Source: an uncultured Eubacterium sp. (lineage in GTDB: Bacteria; Bacillota; Clostridia; Lachnospirales; Lachnospiraceae). Taken from it: a stretch of DNA of 64,000 nucleotides. The translations under genes and the position numbers were made by a program. The notes under the pieces are model-generated. The model did no database searches, was not told where the DNA came from, and saw only the letters and a program-made list of their open reading frames with translations. Shown here in pieces: positions 7,767 through 16,222 of the stretch (within the stretch, counting starts at the first letter, position 1; the number at the start of each line of letters is the position of its first letter). The stretch is taken from contig CAMEJP010000003.1 in NCBI GenBank assembly GCA_945920185.1, forward strand, positions 1 to 64,000, in the 5' to 3' direction.

Positions 7767-10184
7767 ATGAATACAGCATTATCATGGATTAAGGCATATG
7801 TTAAGGACCTTGACGTAACAGACCAGGAGTATACAGATGCCATGACTCTCACGGGTACTAAGGTAGAGGGCTTTGAAAAACTTGACGCTGACCTTGACAA
7901 AATTGTTATAGGTCAGATACTCAGTATAGAAAGACATCCTGACGCAGATAAGCTTGTTGTGTGTCAGGTAAATGTAGGAAATGAAACCGTACAGATAGTA
8001 ACAGGCGCAAAAAATGTTCTGGTTGGTCAGAAGGTACCTGTAGTCCTTGACGGCGGAAGGGTAGCAGGCGGTCATGACGGAAGTAAAACACCGGGCGGCA
8101 TCAGGATAAAGAAGGGCAAGCTCCGTGGTGTTGAGTCATGCGGTATGATGTGTTCCATAGAAGAACTTGGCTCTACAAGAGATTTCTATCCTAATGCACC
8201 TGAGGACGGAATATATATTCTTGACGAAGATGCTCCTGTGGGCGCAGATGCCATAGAGTATCTCGGTTTCAGGGATACGGTATTTGAGTATGAAATCACA
8301 TCAAACAGAGTGGACTGCTATTCTGTTTTGGGCATAGCAAGAGAGGCAGCGGCTACATTTGGCAAGGAATTTGTTCCTCCTGTCGTTAAGGAAACAGGAA
8401 ATGATGAAGATGTCAATACTATGATCAGCGCAGTTGTTGAGGATAAGGAACTTTGCAGCAGATATTGCCTTAGAATGGTAAAGGATGTAAAGATTGCCCC
8501 ATCTCCTGAATGGATGCAAAGACGTCTTGCAGCAAGCGGTATCAGGCCGATAAACAATCTTGTGGACATTACCAATTATGTTATGGAAGAGTACGGTCAG
8601 CCAATGCATGCTTATGATTATGATACCATTGCAGACAAAAAGATTGTTGTAAAGAGGGCTAAGGACGGCGACACCTTTATGACGCTTGACGGACAGGAAA
8701 GAAAGCTTGATTCTTCAATTCTTATGATAAATGACGGAGAGAAGCCGGTCGGTATAGCCGGTATCATGGGCGGTGAAAATTCTAAGATTACCGATGATGT
8801 AAAAACTCTTGTGTTTGAAGCTGCATGCTTTGACGGAACAAATATAAGACTTTCGGCTAAGAAGGTCGGACTCAGAACAGACGCGTCAGGAAAGTTTGAA
8901 AAGGGACTTGACCCTAATAATACTATCGAGGCCATGAACAGAGCCTGCCAGCTTATAGAGGAGCTGGGAGCAGGTACGGTTGTAGGCGGCGTTGTAGACA
9001 TTTATCCTGAGAAAAATGAAGAGAAGCGTGTAGCATTTGACTGGAAGAAAGTTAATGCACTTCTTGGAACAGACATTTCTAAGGAACAGATGATAAAGTA
9101 CTTTGAAAAGATTGACCTTAAGTATGATTATGACAAGGATGAGGTTATTGTGCCTACATTCAGACAGGATTTGCTTTGTAATGCAGACCTTGCTGAGGAA
9201 GTTGCCAGATTTTACGGATATGCCAATATTCCGGTATCTTTGCCTAGCGGCGAGGCTACCACAGGAAAACTTTCGTTCAAACTGAGAATTGAGGCTATTG
9301 CAAGGGATATAGCAGAGTACTGCGGTTTCTCACAGGCTATGACATACTCATTTGAAAGCCCTAAGGTATTTGATAAACTGCTTATACCTGAGGATTCAAG
9401 TCTTCGTAAGGTTATTACCATCGCAAATCCTCTCGGCGAGGATTACAGCATAATGAGAACGACTACGTTAAACGGTATGCTTACATCTCTTGCCACAAAC
9501 TATAACAGAAGAAATAAGGCTGTTAAGCTTTATGAGCTTGGAAATATATACATTCCTAAGGAACTTCCTCTTACAGAGCTTCCTGACGAGCGTATGCAGT
9601 TTATGCTTGGAATGTATGGTGACGGAGATTTCTTCACAATGAAAGGTGTTGTGGAAGAATTTTTGGAAAAACTGGGTCTCAGAAAGAAACCTGAGTACAA
9701 TCCTAAGGCAGGACTTACTTTCCTTCATCCGGGCAGACAGGCAAATATTGTATATGACGGAGAGGTAATAGGATATCTTGGCGAGGTGCATCCACAGGTA
9801 CTTGACAATTATGAGATAGGCGAAAGGGCATATATAATAAATATTGATATGCCGATGATTGTCGATAAGGCTACATTTGACAGAAAGTATACAGGAATAG
9901 CAAAATTCCCTGCCGTTACAAGAGATATAAGTATGGTTATGAAGAAGGAGATACTTGTAAGCGAGATAGAGAAGGTCATCGAGAAGCGTGGCGGAAATCT
10001 TCTTGAAAGTTATAAGCTCTTTGATATATATGAGGGAGCGCAGATTAAGGAAGGTTATAAGTCAGTAGCTTACACACTTTCATTCAGGTCGGCTGAAAGA
10101 ACTCTTGAGGATAAGGATATAGCTCCGGCTATGGAAAAAATTCTTAAGGATCTGGCGGCTATGGACATTGAACTCAGACAGTAA
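7767..10184 (+). CDS. pheT: phenylalanyl-tRNA synthetase beta subunit
   Basis: This 805-residue protein is of normal PheT length. In order it has an N-terminal OB-fold tRNA-binding domain (about 40-150), the B3/B4 editing domain (about 210-390, which hydrolyses mis-charged Tyr-tRNA), B5 (about 405-475), the catalytic-like core, and a C-terminal anticodon-binding FDX-ACB domain (about 710-805, opening near KYTGIAKFPAVTRDI). A GGAGG site precedes the ATG. It is co-transcribed with pheS under the T-box and ends at a good terminator about 85 bp downstream. Confidence 0.98.
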   Translation: MNTALSWIKAYVKDLDVTDQEYTDAMTLTGTKVEGFEKLDADLDKIVIGQILSIERHPDADKLVVCQVNVGNETVQIVTGAKNVLVGQKVPVVLDGGRVAGGHDGSKTPGGIRIKKGKLRGVESCGMMCSIEELGSTRDFYPNAPEDGIYILDEDAPVGADAIEYLGFRDTVFEYEITSNRVDCYSVLGIAREAAATFGKEFVPPVVKETGNDEDVNTMISAVVEDKELCSRYCLRMVKDVKIAPSPEWMQRRLAASGIRPINNLVDITNYVMEEYGQPMHAYDYDTIADKKIVVKRAKDGDTFMTLDGQERKLDSSILMINDGEKPVGIAGIMGGENSKITDDVKTLVFEAACFDGTNIRLSAKKVGLRTDASGKFEKGLDPNNTIEAMNRACQLIEELGAGTVVGGVVDIYPEKNEEKRVAFDWKKVNALLGTDISKEQMIKYFEKIDLKYDYDKDEVIVPTFRQDLLCNADLAEEVARFYGYANIPVSLPSGEATTGKLSFKLRIEAIARDIAEYCGFSQAMTYSFESPKVFDKLLIPEDSSLRKVITIANPLGEDYSIMRTTTLNGMLTSLATNYNRRNKAVKLYELGNIYIPKELPLTELPDERMQFMLGMYGDGDFFTMKGVVEEFLEKLGLRKKPEYNPKAGLTFLHPGRQANIVYDGEVIGYLGEVHPQVLDNYEIGERAYIINIDMPMIVDKATFDRKYTGIAKFPAVTRDISMVMKKEILVSEIEKVIEKRGGNLLESYKLFDIYEGAQIKEGYKSVAYTLSFRSAERTLEDKDIAPAMEKILKDLAAMDIELRQ

Positions 10185-10222
10185 ATGGTAAAATTATGTA
10201 CAAAGTGCCGTTTTTATAACGA

Positions 10223-10243
10223 GCAAATTGCGAAGCAATTCGC
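10223..10243. repeat. small imperfect hairpin after pheT
   Basis: GCAAATTGC and GCAATTCGC face each other around GAA with one mismatch. It lies before the true terminator and has no T run. Function unknown. Confidence 0.4.
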
Positions 10244-10268
10244 GAGTATTGACAAGACAGATTTATAG

Positions 10269-10302
10269 GGCTGTGGCGGATATATTTCCGTTGCAGCCTT
10301 TT
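10269..10302 (+). terminator. intrinsic terminator of pheST
   Basis: GGCTGTGGCGGA (10269-10280) pairs over 12 positions, three of them G-U, with TCCGTTGCAGCC (10287-10298). TTTT follows. Confidence 0.8.
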
Positions 10303-10380
10303 AATGTTATATTGTAAGGCGAAAATGGGAAATATATTCCGATATGTGAGAAAAGTACTAGAAATAGTACAAAAGTACAA

Positions 10381-10416
10381 TGGAAAAATGACATATTATG
10401 ATATATAATATATCAT
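10381..10416 (+). promoter_or_regulatory. possible queA promoter with palindrome over the -10
   Basis: TGGAAA (10381-10386), 17 bp, TATAAT (10404-10409). A perfect 19-bp palindrome (ATGATATAT, A, ATATATCAT; 10398-10416) covers the -10. Upstream there is also a GTACTA/TAGTAC hairpin near 10354-10369. AT-rich palindromes can arise by chance, so operator status is uncertain. Confidence 0.4.
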
Positions 10417-10493
10417 GAAGAAATAAGAGCATTCGGTCAGATATATCAATGACACCGTGATGTTCATAAATTGTGGTTAAAAGGAATACGGTA

Positions 10494-11600
10494 ATGAATG
10501 TACATGACTTTTATTTTGACCTTCCGCAGGAGTTGATTGCACAGGACCCTATTGAAGACAGATCAGCTTCAAGACTGCTTGTGCTTGATAAGAATACAGG
10601 TGAGGTCGAACATAAAATTTTCAGAGATATCCTTAATTATTTAAGACCGGGAGACTGTCTTGTAATCAACAATACAAAGGTTATACCGGCAAGGCTTTAC
10701 GGAGTTAAGGAAGATACAGGAGCAGGCATAGAAGTGCTTTTGCTTAAAAGACGTGAGAATGACATATGGGAAACCTTGGTAAAACCGGGTAAAAAGGCGA
10801 AAAAAGGGACCAGACTCTCATTCGGCGACGGACTTTTAAAGGCGACGGTAGTTGATGTTGTGGACGAGGGCAACAGGCTTATTCACTTTGAGTATCAGGG
10901 CATATTTGAAGAAATTCTTGACAAGCTCGGACAGATGCCTCTTCCTCCTTATATAACGCATGAACTTAAGGATAAGAACAGATACCAGACGGTATATGCC
11001 AAAAATGAGGGCAGTGCCGCAGCACCACCGAGATCTACACTCTTTCCCTACACGACGCTCTTCCGATCTTACGAAGGTTCGGCGGCGGCTCCTACGGCGG
11101 GCTTGCATTTTACCAAAGAACTTTTGGAAGAAATTGAAAAAAAAGGTGTATCCATTGCAAGTGTTACTCTCCATGTAGGTCTTGGAACATTCAGACCCGT
11201 GAAGGTTGAGAATGTGCTCGAGCATCATATGCATTCGGAATATTATAATATAGAGCAGTCTGAAGCAGATAAGATTAATTCAGCCAAAAGAAACGGCGGA
11301 AGAATAATATGCGTGGGAACTACAAGTACGCGTACACTGGAGTCTGTTGCGGACGAAAACGGATATGTAAAGGCGTGCAGCGGCAATACGGATATATTCA
11401 TTTATCCGGGTTATAAGTTTAAAATCGTGGATAATCTTATAACAAATTTTCATTTGCCGGAATCCACGCTGGTTATGCTGGTGTCAGCACTGGCAGGCAG
11501 GGAAAATGTGCTGAATGCCTATCAGAAGGCTATTGAAGAAAAATACAGATTTTTTAGTTTTGGTGATGCTATGTTTATAACAACCAAGGAGGAAAAGTAG
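10494..11600 (+). CDS. queA: S-adenosylmethionine:tRNA ribosyltransferase-isomerase, with sequencing-adapter insertion
   Basis: QueA moves the ribosyl group of S-adenosylmethionine onto preQ1 in tRNA, the penultimate stage of queuosine synthesis. The family features are clear ([17 protein letters not shown] at the start, [39 protein letters not shown]). The ATG at 10494 is chosen because AAGGAA lies about seven bases upstream; an upstream GTG at 10473 does not fit. The frame holds 368 residues, about 22 more than usual. The excess is [15 protein letters not shown] plus a second EGSAAAP, which is translated Illumina adapter and a duplicated motif. The real gene is presumably about 346 residues. 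The sequence between about 11007 and 11094 should not be trusted, and the two halves may not be from one genome. Confidence 0.9.
   Translation: MNVHDFYFDLPQELIAQDPIEDRSASRLLVLDKNTGEVEHKIFRDILNYLRPGDCLVINNTKVIPARLYGVKEDTGAGIEVLLLKRRENDIWETLVKPGKKAKKGTRLSFGDGLLKATVVDVVDEGNRLIHFEYQGIFEEILDKLGQMPLPPYITHELKDKNRYQTVYAKNEGSAAAPPRSTLFPYTTLFRSYEGSAAAPTAGLHFTKELLEEIEKKGVSIASVTLHVGLGTFRPVKVENVLEHHMHSEYYNIEQSEADKINSAKRNGGRIICVGTTSTRTLESVADENGYVKACSGNTDIFIYPGYKFKIVDNLITNFHLPESTLVMLVSALAGRENVLNAYQKAIEEKYRFFSFGDAMFITTKEEK
11024..11069 (+). other. Illumina sequencing adapter embedded in the assembly
   Basis: These 46 bases equal the 3' 46 bases of the 58-base Illumina universal (P5-side) adapter, ending in the familiar CTCTTCCGATCT. 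On the plus strand they translate to [12 protein letters not shown] and on the minus strand to [15 protein letters not shown], both recognisable contaminant peptides. They are not biological sequence. Confidence 0.99.
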
Positions 11601-11957
11601 ATGGGTGTTGAAAAGAGAAGATCAAGAAGATTAGAACTTAATGTAAAGGTTAAGGTAAGAAAAATAGATACCTATGAATACCTGATCCCTATTAAAGACG
11701 AGTTTGAAGTGGATGTGGTAAATGTATCTAAGGACGGTATTGCTTTTAAGAGTACCGAGAAAATGCTGCTTAATACATTTTATAATGTCGATGTAGTACT
11801 TTGGACAAAGGAGCGATTTGAGGCAGTAATTGAGATTATCAGAATGGAAAGCACTGATACTGATTATACCCTGTACGGTTGCCGCTTTGTGGGAATAAGC
11901 AGTGCTGACCAGTTTAAGATTGACGTATATCAGATTGTCAAAGATATGGAAATGTAA
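11601..11957 (+). CDS. PilZ-domain protein, probable c-di-GMP receptor
   Basis: This 118-residue stand-alone PilZ protein has the two c-di-GMP contact motifs in place: arginines in RRSRR at residues 6-10 (the RxxxR motif) and NVSKDG at 41-46 (the (D/N)xSxxG motif). The beta-barrel strands follow (GIAFKS, YNVDVVLW, YGCRFVGI). It has no output domain, so it would signal by binding a partner. The ATG comes directly after the queA stop with GGAGG within the queA end. It precedes a large membrane protein by 11 bp and heads what looks like a glycan operon, so c-di-GMP control of that locus is a plausible inference. Confidence 0.88.
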   Translation: MGVEKRRSRRLELNVKVKVRKIDTYEYLIPIKDEFEVDVVNVSKDGIAFKSTEKMLLNTFYNVDVVLWTKERFEAVIEIIRMESTDTDYTLYGCRFVGISSADQFKIDVYQIVKDMEM

Positions 11958-11968
11958 GGAAAGATAAT

Positions 11969-13921
11969 ATGCGGATATTGAGGAACTTGGCATTTACAGT
12001 GGCAATTGCACTGATTTTGGAATTGACTGTTTTCAATTTTCGATTCTATGAGAGTCTGTTTTTTAAGAATGTTGATTACAGATATAAATACGAAGACGGT
12101 ATAATTACAGTGTATGACGTGGATGCTGTTGTTAGAAATGTTCACATAGATATAGAGAATAAGAAAAAGGATTCCGCAGGCGTATACAAGGTAAAAATAT
12201 ATGCTTCCGATGAAGGTCATGCAAAGGAATATGGGCTTCCGGAAAGAGAAATATATCTTGATGTGAAAAAGAGTCATTATATTAATCTGGATCTTTCGGG
12301 AAAATGCAAGGGAATGACAATTAAACTGACTGATGCGGAGGGTGCAAAGACAGACCTTAATGAACTTGAGATAAATGTTACAAGACCGTTTGATTTTAAT
12401 GTTTTAAGAGTGTTTATCGTATTATGCGTGACGGGGCTTTTTCTTATATTGAGGAATGCAGGCAGCTTGCGTAACATAAAGGCGGATGCCAAAGATAAGA
12501 GAGCTTTAGCTGTAATTACGCTGTTTGCTACAGTTAATATTATGGCGGCTGTGCTTCTGTCGCAGTTAAATCTTATATTTAATCCTAATATTTTTGAACA
12601 TCATACACAGTATCAGGAGCTTGCAAAGGCTTTTTGTGAGGGTCATTTATATCTTGATGAAAAACCTCCGGCATATCTTGCCGAGATGGATAATCCTTAT
12701 GACTACAGTGCGAGGGAAAGTTATGCTGCAAAAACAGGAAAAGACTATATGTGGGATACGGCATATTTTGATGGAAAATATTATGTGTATTTCGGCGTTG
12801 TGCCTGTAATTTTAGTATATCTGCCGTTTTTGCTGATTACGGGAAAGTCAATAGAAAATTCAGTTGTGGTAGGAATTGCGGCTATATTTTTTGTACTTGC
12901 CGTAATGTGGTTTATATACAGTATGGTTAGGAGGTATTTCAAAAGAACATCCCTTCTTATGTATCTTGCCGTATGCGAGGGCGTTATTGTAAGCTCAGGC
13001 CTTTGGTATATGATGAAGCGGCCTGACTTTTATATAGTTCCTATAATATGCGGAGTTACATTTTCTCTCTTGGGTCTTTCTATGTGGGTATCCTCTGTCC
13101 GAAAGGATGGCAGCATAAATCTTTTTAAAATGTGTACAGCTTCGCTTTGTATGGCACTTGTGGCGGGTTGTCGTCCTCAGCTTGTGCTTGCTTCGGCTGC
13201 AGGTCTTGTGATATTTTGGAAGGTCTGGAAGAAAAAAAGAGAAGTAATATTGTTTTTTTTGCCATATGTGGTAGTCGCGGCGGCAATTCTGTGGTATAAT
13301 TATATGCGCTTTGGTTCGGTGCTTGATTTTGGAGCTTCATATAACCTGACCATTGATGATATGACGCATAGGGGAATATCCCTTAACAGGGTATTTTTAG
13401 GACTGTATGCCTATCTGATTCAGCCGTTGAGCCTTGATGTGAGATTTCCGTATATAAGGCGGAATACTTTGAATACTTATTATCAGGGTGTGACAAGCAT
13501 TGAAAATCCTTATGCGGGCATTTTTGTTGCAAATGTATTTTTAACGCTCAATTTTGCGCTATGGCGTGTGAAAAATTGGTTTAAGGATACACGCATTTTT
13601 GTGCTTACGGTACTGTTTGCCGTGACAGGAATATTGCTTGTGCTTGTGGATACGCAGCTTGGCGGTATATATATGAGATATACAAGCGATTTTTTGTGGG
13701 TATTTGCTCTTGGTGCGGCACTTACGGCTTTGGTTATATATGAACACACATATGATAATGCTAATTATAGCCGCTGGTTCAGAAATATTGTGTTTGTGCT
13801 TTTGTTTGTCACGGTATGTGTTCAGGGCTTTGCCGTATTTACGGACATAGATAATTCGATGAAGTACGGAAATGTTGATTTATATTATACAATTCTTCAT
13901 ACTGTGGAATTTTGGCTTTAA
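11969..13921 (+). CDS. large polytopic membrane protein, GT-C glycosyltransferase-like
   Basis: This 650-residue protein has one N-terminal membrane helix, an extracytoplasmic beta-rich stretch (about 30-140), then about ten hydrophobic helices. A conserved-looking segment between helices (about 205-290) reads HHTQYQELAKAF, then NPYD, then WDTAYFDGKYYVYFGVVPV and PFLLITGK. That layout, with acidic and aromatic residues in a loop followed by many helices, is typical of lipid-linked GT-C/GT39-like sugar transferases, but I cannot name a family. It lies between a PilZ protein and a GT2-GtrA gene, consistent with being the transferase that uses a lipid-linked sugar on the outside of the membrane. 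The role is inferred, not shown. Confidence 0.65.
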   Translation: MRILRNLAFTVAIALILELTVFNFRFYESLFFKNVDYRYKYEDGIITVYDVDAVVRNVHIDIENKKKDSAGVYKVKIYASDEGHAKEYGLPEREIYLDVKKSHYINLDLSGKCKGMTIKLTDAEGAKTDLNELEINVTRPFDFNVLRVFIVLCVTGLFLILRNAGSLRNIKADAKDKRALAVITLFATVNIMAAVLLSQLNLIFNPNIFEHHTQYQELAKAFCEGHLYLDEKPPAYLAEMDNPYDYSARESYAAKTGKDYMWDTAYFDGKYYVYFGVVPVILVYLPFLLITGKSIENSVVVGIAAIFFVLAVMWFIYSMVRRYFKRTSLLMYLAVCEGVIVSSGLWYMMKRPDFYIVPIICGVTFSLLGLSMWVSSVRKDGSINLFKMCTASLCMALVAGCRPQLVLASAAGLVIFWKVWKKKREVILFFLPYVVVAAAILWYNYMRFGSVLDFGASYNLTIDDMTHRGISLNRVFLGLYAYLIQPLSLDVRFPYIRRNTLNTYYQGVTSIENPYAGIFVANVFLTLNFALWRVKNWFKDTRIFVLTVLFAVTGILLVLVDTQLGGIYMRYTSDFLWVFALGAALTALVIYEHTYDNANYSRWFRNIVFVLLFVTVCVQGFAVFTDIDNSMKYGNVDLYYTILHTVEFWL

Positions 13922-13956
13922 AAGCATTTTGAGATATGCTTTGGAATGGAGATATA

Positions 13957-15111
13957 ATGGACAATTTTATATTTAATGCCAGAACAAAAATATATTTCGG
14001 AAAGGGACAGGTGGATAACCTTCCTGATATTTTAAATGAATTTGGAAAAAATGTGCTTCTTGTTTATGGCGGAAGCAGTATAAAGAAAAACGGGATATAC
14101 AATCAGATAACGGAAAGGCTTTCGGAATTTTCGGTTTGTGAGCTTTCGGGTGTAGAACCTAATCCTAAGATAGAATCCGTAAGAGCGGGTGCAGAGCTTG
14201 CAAAGAAGAAAAATGTTGACGTAGTGCTCGCTGTCGGAGGAGGAAGTGTTATCGATTGTGCTAAGTCCATAGCTGCCGGATATTACTATGACGGTGATCC
14301 GTGGGACTTTGTAAAGGATTCTTCCCTTATAGGAGACGTACTTCCGGTTGTAGCGGTTCTTACCATTGCCGCTACCGGATCTGAAATGAACAAAAATTCG
14401 GTTATTTCAAATATGGCTTCTAATGAAAAACTGTGTACGTCAAGCCTTAAATTTATACCGAGAGCAGCAATTCTTGACCCTACATATACATATACCGTCC
14501 CGGCTTATCATACGGCTGCGGGTGTGGCAGATATTATGTCGCATGTGTTTGAAAATTATTTCAAGTCAGATATGACTGCAGGCGTTCAGGACGGATTTTC
14601 AGAGGCTATTCTTAAAACCTGCATAAAGTATGCAAAGAAGGCAATAGATACTCCGGATGATTATGAGGCAAGAGCCAATCTTATGTGGGCAAGCACCATG
14701 GCACTTAACGGACTGTGTGGTGCAGGTAAGAGCGGAAGCTTTTCGTGCCATCCCATGGAGCATGAGCTTAGTGCATTTTATGATATAACTCATGGAGTAG
14801 GACTGGCGATTCTGACGCCGCGTTGGTTTAGATACATACTAAGTGAAAATACGGTGGATTTATTTTACAGATATGCCGTAAATGTATGGGGTATCTGTGA
14901 TGAGGACAAGTTTGCGGCTGCAGATAAAGCGATAGATGCCACTTATGCGTTTTTTGAAGGCCTTGGCATACCGATGAATTTGTCTAAGCTTGGAATAGAC
15001 GGCAACAAATTTGAAATTATGGCAAAAAAGGCATGCGCAAACGGTCTTTCAAATGCTTATGTTCCTCTTAGTGAAAATGATGTTGTCAATATATTTAATA
15101 TGTGCGTATAA
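13957..15111 (+). CDS. iron-containing alcohol dehydrogenase (BdhA/YugJ-like)
   Basis: This 384-residue group III alcohol dehydrogenase has the NAD(P)-binding pattern GGGSVIDCAKSIAAG and metal-binding histidines in HPMEHELSAFYDITHGVG and nearby. The opening NFIFNARTKIYFGKGQ is typical of the butanol-dehydrogenase BdhA/YugJ branch, which reduces small aldehydes with NAD(P)H in the cytoplasm. The ATG at 13957 is preferred (GGA about nine bases upstream, and the family starts here). The gene sits inside a glycan-type operon, 35 bp after the membrane protein and overlapping the next start, so its substrate may be a sugar-derived or polyol carbonyl rather than a fermentation aldehyde. That is open. 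Confidence 0.88.
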   Translation: MDNFIFNARTKIYFGKGQVDNLPDILNEFGKNVLLVYGGSSIKKNGIYNQITERLSEFSVCELSGVEPNPKIESVRAGAELAKKKNVDVVLAVGGGSVIDCAKSIAAGYYYDGDPWDFVKDSSLIGDVLPVVAVLTIAATGSEMNKNSVISNMASNEKLCTSSLKFIPRAAILDPTYTYTVPAYHTAAGVADIMSHVFENYFKSDMTAGVQDGFSEAILKTCIKYAKKAIDTPDDYEARANLMWASTMALNGLCGAGKSGSFSCHPMEHELSAFYDITHGVGLAILTPRWFRYILSENTVDLFYRYAVNVWGICDEDKFAAADKAIDATYAFFEGLGIPMNLSKLGIDGNKFEIMAKKACANGLSNAYVPLSENDVVNIFNMCV

Positions 15112-15122
15112 TGGAGAACTGT

Positions 15123-16199
15123 ATGTTACCTAAGGTTACGATAATTGTGCCGTCGTATAAGCCTGACGACAAGCTTATATCCGTGGTCAGCGGCTTGTGT
15201 GATGCCGGTTTTGATGATATAGTGGTTGTTGATGACGGCGGCAGGGAAGAATACAAGGCTGTGTTTGAGAAAGTCAGTCAATATCCGGGCTGTCATGTGC
15301 TTACACATGAGGTAAACAAAGGAAAAGGAAGAGCCTTAAAGACAGCTTTTGAATATATATCAGCCAACAGAAGCGGTATACTCGGAGTAATTACTGTTGA
15401 CGGTGATAACCAGCATACCGCTGAGGATATAGTAAAATGTGCCAACAGGCTTTCAGAGGCACCGGACAAGGTTGTCATAGGCTGCAGGGATTTTTCCGGA
15501 AAGGATGTGCCTGCAAGAAGCAAGTTTGGCAATAATATGACTAAATTTATATTTCGTGTAGGATGCGGAATAAAGATTTCCGATACCCAGACAGGACTCA
15601 GAGCCATACCGTTTGCAAGACTTCCTGAGTTTGCGGCTATGGAGGGAGAACGTTATGAGTATGAAACAAATATGCTTCTTGAAATGAAGCGTCTTGGAAT
15701 AGAGTTTGTGGAAGTTCCTATAAAGACTGTGTATATAGAAGAAAATGAGTCATCGCATTTTAACCCTGTTAAAGACTCCATAAAAATATATAAGGTTATA
15801 TTTAGGTATATATATAAATTTGTGCTTAGTTCTTTGTCTGCCACGCTGGTAGATATATCCGTGTTTAATGTGGTATTGTTCTTTGCAAAGAAGGTACTGT
15901 CTAAGGACAAAAGCATATTTGCTGCCACTGCGGTTGCAAGAGCAATCTCATCTCTGTTTAATTATACCATGAACAGGAAAGCCGTATTTGCTTCGGATGA
16001 ACCTGTCAGGTCATCCATAGTAAAATATTATGTGCTTGCAGCAGCACAGATTATTCTGTCATCAGGTTTTGTTACATTGATTACAACGTTGTTCAGGATT
16101 AATACACAGATAATGATTACCGTTATAAAGATGATAGTGGACACAACACTTTTCTTTGCAAGCTACAAGCTGCAGAAGAAATGGGTATTTAAAAAATAG
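15123..16199 (+). CDS. GT2 polyprenyl-phosphate glycosyltransferase fused to GtrA-type membrane domain
   Basis: Residues about 1-225 are a DPM1/GtrB-like GT-A domain (VTIIVPSYKPDDKL, VVVDDG, NKGKGRALKTAF, VDGDNQHTAEDI, QTGLRAIP). Residues about 240-359 are a four-helix GtrA domain (FVLSSLSATLVDISVFNVVLFF, RAISSLFNYTMNRKAVF, KKWVFKK). Such a protein makes undecaprenyl-phosphate sugar on the cytoplasmic side, and the GtrA part may flip or anchor it. The same fusion occurs in archaeal dolichol-phosphate mannose synthase. GGAG six bases before the ATG at 15123 fixes the start; an ATG at 15111 overlapping the previous stop (TAATG) is the alternative. Together with the 11969 membrane protein it suggests a three-function glycosylation system. 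Confidence 0.9.
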   Translation: MLPKVTIIVPSYKPDDKLISVVSGLCDAGFDDIVVVDDGGREEYKAVFEKVSQYPGCHVLTHEVNKGKGRALKTAFEYISANRSGILGVITVDGDNQHTAEDIVKCANRLSEAPDKVVIGCRDFSGKDVPARSKFGNNMTKFIFRVGCGIKISDTQTGLRAIPFARLPEFAAMEGERYEYETNMLLEMKRLGIEFVEVPIKTVYIEENESSHFNPVKDSIKIYKVIFRYIYKFVLSSLSATLVDISVFNVVLFFAKKVLSKDKSIFAATAVARAISSLFNYTMNRKAVFASDEPVRSSIVKYYVLAAAQIILSSGFVTLITTLFRINTQIMITVIKMIVDTTLFFASYKLQKKWVFKK

Positions 16200-16222
16200 A
16201 TTTCAGAAAGGAAGGTAAAATA

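Noticed and set aside
10836-11234. Open frame of 132 codons on the minus strand across queA
   Set aside because: It is antisense to queA and includes the translated adapter ([15 protein letters not shown]). It is an artefact.
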